Positions 1 to 7,626 of a DNA stretch of 64,000 bases are shown piece by piece (within the stretch, counting starts at the first letter, position 1; each line of letters begins with the position of its first letter). The position numbers were made by a program, and so were the translations under genes. The stretch is from assembly GCF_027568475.1 (NCBI RefSeq), contig NZ_JANKZG010000005.1, positions 1 through 64,000 on the forward strand, written 5' to 3'. The stretch comes from Acinetobacter sp. HY1485. GTDB taxonomy: Bacteria; Pseudomonadota; Gammaproteobacteria; Pseudomonadales; Moraxellaceae. Under the pieces are notes generated by a model. It saw only the letters and a list, made by a program, of their open reading frames with translations, was not told the origin of the DNA and did not search any database.

Positions 1-309
1 GATCATTACTTACGTCAGCATGTGGGTAAAACAGAACGTCAGCTTAAAAACTCAATTCCAAAAGTTGCATTGTCACAAACTGAATATGACGTGTATCTCG
101 ACTTTGTCTACCAATACGGTATTGGTGCATTTAACAAGTCGTCTATGCGTACCAATCTGTTAAATGGTCAATATGCACAGGCTTGTCGCTCACTCCTGCA
201 ATACCGCTACGTGGCGAAGCGTGACTGTAAGGTTCGCTCAAACAATTGCTATGGCGTGTATACGCGTCAATTAGAACGCTATCAGAAATGTATCGGAGAG
301 AACCCATGA
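1..309 (+). CDS. Phage endolysin, GH24 lysozyme family (5'-truncated by window)
   Basis: This is the C-terminal part of a T4/P22-type lysozyme (glycoside hydrolase 24), the muramidase that cuts peptidoglycan at the end of the lytic cycle. The frame is open from base 1, so the N-terminal catalytic Glu and any signal-anchor helix lie outside the window. The visible part has the family's second half: a Gln-x-x-Tyr-Asp helix, a Tyr-Gly-Ile-Gly-Ala-Phe turn, and a final Arg-rich helix with paired cysteines. Its stop codon overlaps the ATG of the spanin gene (ATGA, 306-309), typical of lysis cassettes. Family is seen; activity is inferred. Confidence 0.85.
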   Translation, partial: DHYLRQHVGKTERQLKNSIPKVALSQTEYDVYLDFVYQYGIGAFNKSSMRTNLLNGQYAQACRSLLQYRYVAKRDCKVRSNNCYGVYTRQLERYQKCIGENP

Positions 310-755
310 GCTTAGCACTACTCATCAAATTTTGGCGTGAGGGCATTATCGGGGTACTGGTGTTTGTGCTGATGGGCATGATCACCTTGGTCACCAATAA
401 AGCCCACACTATTGATAACTTAAAGCAACAACATACGCTTTATGTCAAAGAGCAAAACGAGATCCAACTTAAAGCGCAAGTCGAAGCACAACAACAACTC
501 ATTCAAGCGGAGAAAACCTACAATGCTAAACTTAAACAAATCTCGCATGATGCTGATCTTGCTCACACTCGGGCTGACAGCTTGTCAAAGCAACTTACCC
601 AAGCCAACAGTCGTATTAAAACCGCAAGACGAGAAGCGGTCGAAGAATACTCAAGAGTCCAAAGTAACGTACTCTCAAGTTGCATCACAGAATATCGAAA
701 TATGGCAAAAGTTGCTGATGAGTACCGAGCTGATGCAAGGCGAGTAAATCAATAA
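306..755 (+). CDS. Rz-like inner-membrane spanin
   Basis: A 149-residue protein with one N-terminal membrane helix (about residues 10-30) followed by a long Gln/Lys/Glu-rich region predicted to be coiled coil, ending in a short basic tail. This is the design of the i-spanin Rz, which joins an outer-membrane lipoprotein across the periplasm and fuses the two membranes in the last step of phage lysis. The ATG overlaps the endolysin stop, so an upstream in-frame start at 246, inside the lysozyme gene, is rejected. The partner is encoded inside this gene in another frame. Sequence identity with named Rz proteins is low in general, so the call rests on topology and position. Confidence 0.8.
   Translation: MSLALLIKFWREGIIGVLVFVLMGMITLVTNKAHTIDNLKQQHTLYVKEQNEIQLKAQVEAQQQLIQAEKTYNAKLKQISHDADLAHTRADSLSKQLTQANSRIKTARREAVEEYSRVQSNVLSSCITEYRNMAKVADEYRADARRVNQ
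523..747 (+). CDS. Rz1-like outer-membrane spanin lipoprotein, nested in Rz
   Basis: A 74-residue ORF lies wholly inside the Rz gene in the +1 frame. It has a hydrophobic signal ending in a lipobox (Leu-Thr-Ala-Cys; Cys is residue 21 from the ATG at 523) followed by a Pro-containing segment (Leu-Pro-Lys-Pro...Lys-Pro), the hallmarks of Rz1 lipoproteins. The mature peptide would be about 54 residues. The same frame is open back to 442, but the residues before 523 are strongly basic and would spoil a signal peptide. ATGs at 547 and 550 are alternatives. An automated gene caller would normally discard it as an overlap; the lipobox in the expected place argues that it is real. Confidence 0.78.
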   Translation: MLNLNKSRMMLILLTLGLTACQSNLPKPTVVLKPQDEKRSKNTQESKVTYSQVASQNIEIWQKLLMSTELMQGE

Positions 756-916
756 AATAGCCCTTTTGCTACGTAAAAAAGAGGTTAAAAAATAGTCTTT
801 TTGTCAAAAAGATAGTAAAATATTTTGTATCATGTATATAAAATTAATTTTGTTAAAAATATTTTGACTACAAAAAAATTTAAATAAAAGAAAAATTTAA
901 TTAGAAATTTTTCTTT
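756..916. other. AT-rich gap between spanin and accessory gene
   Basis: No ORF, hairpin of note or RNA gene is seen. The stretch is very AT-rich with A and T runs. It separates the plus-strand lysis genes from the convergent minus-strand accessory gene and must hold the 3' ends of both transcripts. Confidence 0.5.
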
Positions 917-1747
917 TTAACTTAACGTGTTTTTAATAATACTTTCATTACTTTCTAACAAATTCTCTATATCAATACGTTCTTGTTTTAAATGCAGTTT
1001 TGCATCTTCTAGAATTTGAGTACAAGACAGTAAGATGTCTTGCATATCAGGATAAGTGTTTAAGCTTGTTTCATTATGGATTAATTCACCCATATTTTTT
1101 TGATTGCTTATTACCCCCCATAATTCGATATTTTTATTTTCAAATTCTTTAATCTTATCCATAATATTTTTAGGGGTTAGTTTATGTATCTTAATATTAT
1201 TTATACATTTTGTAAGTTCATTATGGTTTGCAATATAATCACTATCAATTTTCGCAAGGTCGTTATTATATTGGGTTATAAGTTGATCTCTTAAAAGTTT
1301 CGTATTTTCATTTTTGGGTATTTCAAGTACCTTAAATAATTGATAGGCCTTGTGGTGTGCCATTCCAGTTAAATTAATTGCTTTATGAGAATGAAAACCA
1401 AAGTTTGATATTTCACTTTGAAAAGTTTTAATATCTTCTTTCCTTAGTTCAATCAAGATTTCCAATTTTTCATAAGAAATTTTATAAAGTAATTCGTTTT
1501 TTTGTTGTGTAAGTTGGTTATTTTGCAAATTCTTTTGTGAATCAATCGTACGATTATTATTAGTTAATACTGCAAAAATTGTTACTACAGCTGATAAAGC
1601 GGAAATACCAGCTGCAAAAATAGCAGCATTATCGCGGTTATACTTTGGAATAAGATCCCACATAAGTAGGGCTGTATATACTATAAAAATTGCAAGCACT
1701 GCCCATAAAAGTAAATATAACACCTGTTTTAAACAACTACCTTTCAT
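917..1747 (-). CDS. Prophage membrane-anchored coiled-coil protein of unknown function
   Basis: I do not recognise a family. The 276-residue product has two N-terminal membrane helices (about residues 8-30 and 40-60) and then about 210 residues of Lys/Glu/Asn-rich, helix-forming sequence that should lie in the cytoplasm. The ATG at 1747 overlaps the integrase stop as TAATG, suggesting translational coupling; a GTG at 1759 would add four residues. Base composition is clearly more AT-rich than the neighbouring chromosome. Its place between lysis genes and integrase is where phages often carry lysogenic accessory genes (superinfection exclusion, abortive infection). That role is inference only. 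Confidence 0.75.
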   Translation of the reverse strand: MKGSCLKQVLYLLLWAVLAIFIVYTALLMWDLIPKYNRDNAAIFAAGISALSAVVTIFAVLTNNNRTIDSQKNLQNNQLTQQKNELLYKISYEKLEILIELRKEDIKTFQSEISNFGFHSHKAINLTGMAHHKAYQLFKVLEIPKNENTKLLRDQLITQYNNDLAKIDSDYIANHNELTKCINNIKIHKLTPKNIMDKIKEFENKNIELWGVISNQKNMGELIHNETSLNTYPDMQDILLSCTQILEDAKLHLKQERIDIENLLESNESIIKNTLS

Positions 1748-2955
1748 TACTGTTTCCACCCATCAACCATATCAGCCCAATCTTGTAACATTTTACGGCG
1801 ATCATTTAAATACTGTGCATGGTTATAAGAAGCACGTGTTTTATTTTGGTGAGAATGAGCCAATTGTTTTTCTATCCAATCCTCACTATAGCCTTTTTCG
1901 TTTAATACTGTAGAAGCAGTTGCACGAAAATCATGAGCTGTTACGCCCTTCAAATCTATATATTCAAGCATTCTATTTAATGTAGTAGCTGACAACATAG
2001 CGTTGGATCGTTGTATTGAACAAAATACATAATCTTGATGGCCTGTTATTTCATATTGTTCTTTTAATAATTGATACAGTTGATTAGATATAGGTACAAG
2101 GTGTAGGCGGTTTTTCTTGGTTGAACGTTCTTGAGTTTTTCTACGAGACATAACAGGAAAAGTAATTAAACGCTCATCAAAATCAACAAATGACCATTTC
2201 ATTCTACGAACTTCGACTGTTCTCAACATTGAATAAAGCAAAGCTAACCCAGCATTTTTTACAGTAATAGAACCCTTATAAGAATCAAGAGAAGTTCTAA
2301 GTTTAAACATTTCTTGTTTAGTTAAGACACGAGCATGTTCAATTTCAGGACGTTCTACATAATCTTTTACTGCGTACGTTGGATCATAATTTGCTCTCAA
2401 AGTTACTATTGCATAACGTATGATTGCACCAATAAACTTTCGATTAAGTATTGCAGCAACTTCACCAGTAAAACTTTTTGAACGACGTATCCGTTTTACA
2501 GTTTTTTCCATTATTTCTAAAACATCAGCAGAGGTCACTTCGGAGACTTCTTTGTCACCAATGATAGGAAAAATATCTTTTTGCATAGCTCGATCGTACT
2601 GAAGAATATATGTATGTGACTTAGTCTTTAATTTTTTTTCTTTATATTCTTGAGCAACAAATTTAAAAAGCGTTGAAGTTTTTGCTTTATTTTCTGATTT
2701 CCTTTTTTCAGCGACAGGATTCAATCCTTGTGAGAGATATTTTTGTTGAAGCTGTCTACGTTCTCTTGCTTCTTTTAATGAAATTAGCGGATATTCACCT
2801 AGACTCATCGAGGTTTCTTTGGACTCAAATGAGTATTTAAACCGCCATATTTTCTTACCACTTGGCCTTACTTCAATATATAAACGCTCAGAATCTAAAA
2901 TTCGGAACATTTTTTCAGCAGGTTTTAAGTTTTTAATTTTAGTATTAGACAACAT
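1747..2955 (-). CDS. Tyrosine-type prophage integrase
   Basis: A 402-residue site-specific recombinase of the phage integrase family. The N-terminal 90 residues match the DUF4102 arm-binding domain (Leu-Ser-Asn-Thr-Lys-Ile start, Gly-Lys-Lys-Ile-Trp-Arg). A SAM-like core-binding domain follows, then a catalytic domain with the first Arg in Met-Leu-Arg-Thr-Val-Glu-Val-Arg, the His-Asp-Phe-Arg box, a second His, and a C-terminal Tyr in Ala-Ser-Tyr-Asn-His. All catalytic residues are visible, so it is probably active. It is read away from the junction with the accessory gene following. Short repeats just upstream (2981-3097) are candidate binding sites. Confidence 0.95.
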   Translation of the reverse strand: MLSNTKIKNLKPAEKMFRILDSERLYIEVRPSGKKIWRFKYSFESKETSMSLGEYPLISLKEARERRQLQQKYLSQGLNPVAEKRKSENKAKTSTLFKFVAQEYKEKKLKTKSHTYILQYDRAMQKDIFPIIGDKEVSEVTSADVLEIMEKTVKRIRRSKSFTGEVAAILNRKFIGAIIRYAIVTLRANYDPTYAVKDYVERPEIEHARVLTKQEMFKLRTSLDSYKGSITVKNAGLALLYSMLRTVEVRRMKWSFVDFDERLITFPVMSRRKTQERSTKKNRLHLVPISNQLYQLLKEQYEITGHQDYVFCSIQRSNAMLSATTLNRMLEYIDLKGVTAHDFRATASTVLNEKGYSEDWIEKQLAHSHQNKTRASYNHAQYLNDRRKMLQDWADMVDGWKQ

Positions 2956-2980
2956 CGAAACAACATAATCATACTCAATT

Positions 2981-3097
2981 CGTTACCCGTTACGTTACCC
3001 GTTTTTATAGCGAATAGACAGAGACTAATACGGATTGATACGGACTAATAAAAAGAGATTGGATATAAAAAACAATGTGTTACGAACTAAAACGGAT
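2981..3097. repeat. Short direct repeats at the integrase-side prophage junction
   Basis: Two families are visible between the integrase start and the first chromosomal gene. CGTTACCCGT occurs at 2981-2990 and 2993-3002, period 12. ATACGGA occurs at 3028-3034 and 3038-3044, period 10; the longer form ACTAATACGGAT at 3024-3035 recurs with one change at 3086-3097. Helically phased repeats beside an int gene are typical of integrase arm sites or repressor operators, and one of them may mark the attachment core. Which it is cannot be told from one end of the prophage. Confidence 0.45.
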
Positions 3098-3111
3098 GGA
3101 AGCGGACACTC

Positions 3112-3708
3112 ATGCACTTAATGATTGATAATTATGACAGTTTTACCTACAACGTTTATCAATACTGCAAAATGCTTAATATTGATTTAAAAGTGGTACG
3201 TAATGATGAAATCACCCTAGATGAAATAAAAAAGATGCAACCAGAATCAATTATTATTTCTCCAGGTCCTTGTACACCTCATGAAGCAGGTATATCCGTT
3301 CAAATCATTCAACAGCTTGATGTTCCTATTTTTGGAATTTGTTTGGGACATCAATGTATTGCGCATGCTTTTGGCGGTAAAGTAATTCGTGCTAAAACAG
3401 CAATACATGGTAAGCGTTCTGAAATTGTCCATCATGCCAACGAATTATTTTATGATTTTCCTGAAAAAATTATAGTAGGGCGATACCACTCTTTAGTCGT
3501 TGATGATTTACCTCAGGATTTAGTTGCAACGGCATGGGTAGATGAGCCAAACGGCGAAATTATGGCACTACAACATCGTTATAAACCGATTTGGGGCGTG
3601 CAATTTCATCCCGAGTCGATTTTAACGAAAGATGGACTTGGTTTCTTTAATAATTATTTTAAGATGGTGGAGCATTATAACGCACAGACAAATAAAAGGA
3701 TTTCATAA
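3112..3708 (+). CDS. PabA/TrpG-type glutamine amidotransferase subunit
   Basis: A 198-residue class I glutamine amidotransferase that supplies ammonia to a chorismate-aminating partner. The triad is complete: Cys77 in Gly-Ile-Cys-Leu-Gly-His, His166 and Glu168 in Gln-Phe-His-Pro-Glu-Ser. The Ser-Pro-Gly-Pro-Cys-Thr-Pro and Arg-Tyr-His-Ser-Leu-Val-Val segments resemble E. coli PabA more than TrpG, favouring aminodeoxychorismate synthase. No PabB/TrpE subunit and no trpD/trpC lie next to it. It instead heads an operon with an AhpD-like protein (TAATG overlap), a ligase, an SDR and an acylating aldehyde dehydrogenase. The prophage ends immediately upstream, so any upstream partner gene has been moved away. 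GGAAG precedes the ATG. Confidence 0.85.
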   Translation: MHLMIDNYDSFTYNVYQYCKMLNIDLKVVRNDEITLDEIKKMQPESIIISPGPCTPHEAGISVQIIQQLDVPIFGICLGHQCIAHAFGGKVIRAKTAIHGKRSEIVHHANELFYDFPEKIIVGRYHSLVVDDLPQDLVATAWVDEPNGEIMALQHRYKPIWGVQFHPESILTKDGLGFFNNYFKMVEHYNAQTNKRIS

Positions 3709-4160
3709 TGTCTGCTCGGCGAATTGAACCTTCATTAGTTTCTAAAACCCTCTACAACACTTTAGTACAATACGATACGCAAATTTCTACTCAAACTTCA
3801 TTAGATGAGGTTTTAGTTGAGTTGATTAAAGTTAAAATTTCACAACTCAACGGCTGTGCTTATTGTATTGACTACCACGCAAAACAAGCAACAAAAATTG
3901 GTATCTCATCACAGCAACTCTTGCTACTGAATGCTTATCAGGAAACAGCATTATTTACACCAAAAGAAAAAGCGGCTTTGACTTGGGCACAAGCACTCAC
4001 GTTTGTGGCAACGACACATGCTGATGATGAATATTATGAACCTTTAATTCAATACTTTACAGAAAAAGAAGTTGTTGATCTGACTTATCTTGTGGGTTTG
4101 GTCAATGTATGGAATCGCTTAGCTATTGGCATGCGTTATAACTTAGAAAAAGAGGCTTAA
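3708..4160 (+). CDS. Carboxymuconolactone decarboxylase/AhpD-like protein
   Basis: A 150-residue, all-helical AhpD-like protein. The active-site signature is clear: Asn-Gly-Cys-Ala-Tyr-Cys-Ile-Asp-Tyr-His at about residues 46-55, with the CxxC thiol pair and following His that AhpD enzymes use for peroxide reduction. A CxxC of this kind points to a thiol peroxidase or disulfide-linked role rather than ring decarboxylation. Its ATG overlaps the amidotransferase stop and its own stop is one base from the ligase ATG, so it belongs to the five-gene operon. Its role there is unknown; protecting a thioester or aldehyde pathway from oxidation is a guess. Confidence 0.82.
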   Translation: MSARRIEPSLVSKTLYNTLVQYDTQISTQTSLDEVLVELIKVKISQLNGCAYCIDYHAKQATKIGISSQQLLLLNAYQETALFTPKEKAALTWAQALTFVATTHADDEYYEPLIQYFTEKEVVDLTYLVGLVNVWNRLAIGMRYNLEKEA

Positions 4161-4161
4161 A

Positions 4162-5649
4162 ATGTTAAATCAAATTTTAAAAGATGAAGCGCTAGGCGCA
4201 GGGAATTTCATTTATAAACTGAGTCAATATTTTGATACTCAACAGCCCCTTTTACATTTATTTGAACAAAAATCCCTCAGTATTGCGGATATTATCCAAA
4301 TTTCGGATCGTTTAGCTTCAGCTTACGATGCACTTGGAGTAAAGCCTAAAGATGTTGTGAGTTTATATTTGCAAGACAGCTTTGATTACTTTTTGCATTT
4401 TGTTGCCCTAAATAGCATGGGTGCAATTCCATCATTGATTAATGGTGGGCTCTCAGATGATGTTTTAGCAAAATTTCTAGCCATTATTAAACCTGATTTT
4501 TTGGTCGTGAATCGACCTACATCAATCTCGCATCTTCCAGTTTTTAATTTAAATGAGATTGACAGTCATGCAACAGGTGAGCGTCCGCCGTTATTTGAAC
4601 ATCAACCTGATGATGTGATTATGATTGGACATACGTCAGGTACAACGGGTATTCCCAAAGGCGTAATTTTTACCCATGAATCGATGTATTATGGCGTTAA
4701 GCAGCAGATTGAAAAGCAAAAAGGTGAACACGTTTTATCTATTTTGCCACATTCACATGGTGCATCAATTTCGGTTCTTATGTCATTTTTGTTGCGTGGC
4801 ACACCCATGACGCTCTTAAGCGAACGTGAGCCTGATGCAATTATTCACGCTGTTAAGAAAATTAAACCTGATGTTGTGGTAGCATTTCCTAAAGTATTTG
4901 TAGATTTATGCCGTGAACAATTTGATCCTGAAGATTTTGAATCAGTAAGTTATTGGATTGCGACAGGTGATGCTAACCATGAACCACATATCCGAAAATT
5001 GGTGTCATTGGGGCATCATCAAAAGAAAGGGCAACGTGTTGCAGGTTCTTGTTTTATTGATAACTTAGGTTCGTCTGAATTTGCTTTTGCTATTTTTAGA
5101 AATATTCATACGCCAAATACCAATAAATACCAACGCTGTATTGGACAAGCGTTTGATTGGGTAGATGTTGCCGTATTTGATGATGAAGGACAAAAGTTAT
5201 CTGCAAATCAAATAGGACGCTTAGGTGTTAAGGCTAAATCTGTCACTCAAGGCTATTGGAATAACCACTCTTTAACTGAAAAAAATAAATTACAAGGTTA
5301 TTGGCTAACAGGTGATTTGGTTTATTTTGATGATCAGGGTGATTTTTACCATGTAGACCGTACGAGTGATGCCATCATGATAGATGGTAAGCAAGTGTAT
5401 AGCTGTCAAATGGAAGAGTTAATCTTGGCGCATATGCCTGAAATTTTTGAACTCAGCATTGTTGAACATCATAACCAATTGATTGCTTATGTTGAATTAA
5501 AAGCCGAAACATCTGATTTGTTGCCACGTATGAACGCCCACATGCAACAGCATGGTTATCCAACATTGAGTACATTGGAATTTCAGTCTGCACATGACTA
5601 TACGGGTGTAACAGGTAAAAAATTAAAACGTACGCTTAGAACATTATAA
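4162..5649 (+). CDS. AMP-forming acyl-CoA synthetase/ligase, substrate unknown
   Basis: A 495-residue member of the ANL superfamily, which activates a carboxylic acid as acyl-AMP and passes it to CoA or another thiol. The P-loop motif His-Thr-Ser-Gly-Thr-Thr-Gly-Ile-Pro-Lys-Gly is at about residues 154-164. The Leu-Thr-Gly-Asp hinge-side motif and a C-terminal catalytic Lys (Gly-Lys-Lys-Leu-Lys-Arg) are present, so it looks intact. The substrate pocket does not match a family I can name. The neighbouring acylating dehydrogenase and SDR suggest that its acyl-CoA product is reduced to an aldehyde and then an alcohol. Translation is closely coupled to both neighbours. Confidence 0.85.
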   Translation: MLNQILKDEALGAGNFIYKLSQYFDTQQPLLHLFEQKSLSIADIIQISDRLASAYDALGVKPKDVVSLYLQDSFDYFLHFVALNSMGAIPSLINGGLSDDVLAKFLAIIKPDFLVVNRPTSISHLPVFNLNEIDSHATGERPPLFEHQPDDVIMIGHTSGTTGIPKGVIFTHESMYYGVKQQIEKQKGEHVLSILPHSHGASISVLMSFLLRGTPMTLLSEREPDAIIHAVKKIKPDVVVAFPKVFVDLCREQFDPEDFESVSYWIATGDANHEPHIRKLVSLGHHQKKGQRVAGSCFIDNLGSSEFAFAIFRNIHTPNTNKYQRCIGQAFDWVDVAVFDDEGQKLSANQIGRLGVKAKSVTQGYWNNHSLTEKNKLQGYWLTGDLVYFDDQGDFYHVDRTSDAIMIDGKQVYSCQMEELILAHMPEIFELSIVEHHNQLIAYVELKAETSDLLPRMNAHMQQHGYPTLSTLEFQSAHDYTGVTGKKLKRTLRTL

Positions 5650-5662
5650 AAGGGACAATACA

Positions 5663-6358
5663 ATGAAAAAAATATGTTTAATCACAGGTGGTTCGCGTGG
5701 GATTGGTCTAGAAATTGCCAAAGGTTTAGCGGCTCAAGGGCATCAAGTTTATATTACAAGCCGTACACCTGTTGATGTGCCTCATCTAACCCATATGTTA
5801 TTGGATGTAACACAACAAGTATCTATTGAACAGCTTGCACAAAATTTTCCTGAACAACGTCTTGATGTATTGGTGAATAATGCAGGCATTATGCCTGATT
5901 ATGATTTAGATATTGAACATACGCCGTTTGATACCATCACACAGTTATTAGAAACCAATGTGCGTGGTCCTTTTGCAGTCACTCAAGCATTACTGCCATT
6001 TCTGAAAAAATCAGACGATGCGCGCGTGATTAATATGTCGAGTGATTTGGGCGCAATGGCACAGGTGAGCGATCCGTATTCTAAGTTTGATGCAATTGAT
6101 GCGCCAAGTTACCGCGTTTCTAAAGCGGCACTGAATATGACGTCACTTGTATTTGCCAAACAATTTAGAAATACAAATATTCAAGTGTGTTCATGTAGCC
6201 CGGGTTGGTGCCGAACAGGTTTAAACGAGCATGATGACTTTACCCATAAAGCACCGAATTCTGCAACACAAGGGGCAGATACGCCAATATGGTTAGCTTT
6301 AGAAGCTGAACAGATTAATGGACAGTTTTTTTATCAACGTCAACCGATTGCGTGGTGA
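5663..6358 (+). CDS. Short-chain dehydrogenase/reductase
   Basis: A 231-residue classical SDR. It has the N-terminal cofactor motif Thr-Gly-Gly-Ser-Arg-Gly-Ile-Gly (about residues 8-15), Asn-Asn-Ala-Gly at about 72, a catalytic Ser in the Asn-Met-Ser-Ser segment, and Tyr-Arg-Val-Ser-Lys as the YxxxK pair. The Arg after the glycine motif leans toward NADP(H). Length is near the lower limit for the family but all key residues are present. It sits between the ligase and the acylating aldehyde dehydrogenase, consistent with reducing the aldehyde or oxidising a hydroxy intermediate. Substrate is not predictable from sequence. Confidence 0.88.
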   Translation: MKKICLITGGSRGIGLEIAKGLAAQGHQVYITSRTPVDVPHLTHMLLDVTQQVSIEQLAQNFPEQRLDVLVNNAGIMPDYDLDIEHTPFDTITQLLETNVRGPFAVTQALLPFLKKSDDARVINMSSDLGAMAQVSDPYSKFDAIDAPSYRVSKAALNMTSLVFAKQFRNTNIQVCSCSPGWCRTGLNEHDDFTHKAPNSATQGADTPIWLALEAEQINGQFFYQRQPIAW

Positions 6359-6363
6359 TCAAC

Positions 6364-7626
6364 ATGATTGAACTTGCCGTTGAAGCACAAGAAAAATTAG
6401 CGCATTTTAGTGATGACCGTTTGGATACTGTTATTACTGAAATTATCAATATATTTGCATCAGACTTAACGTATTGGGCAAGTGAAGAGCTTAAACAAAG
6501 CCAAATTGGTAATGTCAAAGATAAAGTTCATAAATTAGAACTTGTGACAGACCGTGTTTACCGTGAATTATTTGGCGTTAAAACATTTGGACGTTTAAAT
6601 ACCCCAACGCCGTTTGTTGAGTATGCTGCACCGATTGGGTTAATTTTTGCTGTAGTGCCTTTAACTAACCCTGTACCCAATGCATTGTTTAAAACGTTGA
6701 TGTGCTTAAAAACCCGTAATTCGTTGATTTTAAGCTTTCCAAGAAAAGCACAAGCCATTGGTAACTTGATGGTACAAAAAATTCAAGATGTTTTAGCTCA
6801 CTACGATTTAAAAGATGCGATTCAAGCGGTAGAAACGCCGTCTAGAGAAACTACACAAGCACTCATGCAAGCGCCTGAAGTGGGGCTAATTTTGGCAACG
6901 GGTGGTAGTAGTTTAGTTAAATCTGCATATTCATCAGGTACGCCTGCCATTGGTGTTGGACCAGGTAATGTGCCTGTACTGATTGGTTGTACAGCAAATT
7001 TACAGCAAGCGGTTGAGCACATTATTCAAAGTAAAACGTATGACAATGGTATTGTGTGCGGTTCTGAAAGCAATATTGTGGTTGATGAGGATGTTTACGA
7101 TGAATTTATTCGTGTACTGAAGCAAAATCAAGTGTGTGTTTTACAAGAACGTAATGATATAGACGCGTTTGTAGCCTGTAATTTTGATGGAAACACATTA
7201 AAACGCGAAAAAATTGGAGTAGAAGCAAGTCAACTTACAGAGACATCATGTTGCTTAGTTGTTGTTGAGCAAACAGAAGGTTTTGAATTTTTGACACAAG
7301 AAAAATTAACGCCGTTATTAACCATTGTGAAAGCCAAACATAAGCAAGGTATACAAGTTGCCGAAAGTTTATTGTGGCAATCAGGTACAGGGCATACTGC
7401 TGTAATCCATAGTCATGATCAATACGAAATTCAAACCTTTGCAGAACAACTGCCTGCAGGTCGTGTATTGGTTAATTTACCTGCGACACATGGTATGTTG
7501 GGCATAGATTCAGATATTCCATTGTCATTTATGCAAGGCTCAGGTACATGGGGAAGCAATGGATCGACTGCCCCTGTGACATGGCGTGATTTTGTGAATA
7601 TTAAACGCTTATCATACGGGCATTAA
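6364..7626 (+). CDS. CoA-acylating aldehyde dehydrogenase (EutE/SauS/AdhE-N type)
   Basis: A 420-residue aldehyde dehydrogenase of the acylating branch, which interconverts acyl-CoA and aldehyde with NAD(P)H. The catalytic Cys is in Asp-Asn-Gly-Ile-Val-Cys-Gly-Ser-Glu, the counterpart of the AdhE/EutE Cys-Ala-Ser-Glu box. Gly-Val-Gly-Pro-Gly-Asn-Val-Pro and Ala-Thr-Gly-Gly-Ser upstream form the cofactor region. The general-base Glu used by hydrolytic ALDHs is not evident, as expected. I chose the ATG at 6364, which has GGTGAT before it; a GTG at 6352 overlapping the SDR gene is possible. It is the last operon gene and runs 15 bp into the convergent acetyltransferase gene. Confidence 0.87.
   Translation: MIELAVEAQEKLAHFSDDRLDTVITEIINIFASDLTYWASEELKQSQIGNVKDKVHKLELVTDRVYRELFGVKTFGRLNTPTPFVEYAAPIGLIFAVVPLTNPVPNALFKTLMCLKTRNSLILSFPRKAQAIGNLMVQKIQDVLAHYDLKDAIQAVETPSRETTQALMQAPEVGLILATGGSSLVKSAYSSGTPAIGVGPGNVPVLIGCTANLQQAVEHIIQSKTYDNGIVCGSESNIVVDEDVYDEFIRVLKQNQVCVLQERNDIDAFVACNFDGNTLKREKIGVEASQLTETSCCLVVVEQTEGFEFLTQEKLTPLLTIVKAKHKQGIQVAESLLWQSGTGHTAVIHSHDQYEIQTFAEQLPAGRVLVNLPATHGMLGIDSDIPLSFMQGSGTWGSNGSTAPVTWRDFVNIKRLSYGH

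Larger units (their letters stand above)
1..3097. mobile_element. One end of an integrated prophage (lysis genes to integrase)
   Basis: The stretch carries a phage lysozyme fragment, a spanin pair, an accessory membrane gene and a tyrosine integrase, then gives way to ordinary metabolic genes at about 3.1 kb. The rest of the prophage lies before the window. An integrase next to the chromosomal junction is the usual arrangement, so the attachment site should fall between the integrase start (2955) and the next gene (3112). The exact junction cannot be fixed without the other end. The right boundary given is the end of the last repeat of the integrase-side cluster and is approximate. Confidence 0.8.

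Noticed and set aside
3112..3708. Plain trpG of the tryptophan operon
   Set aside because: No trpD or trpC follows, the motifs lean to PabA, and the downstream operon is unrelated to tryptophan synthesis.
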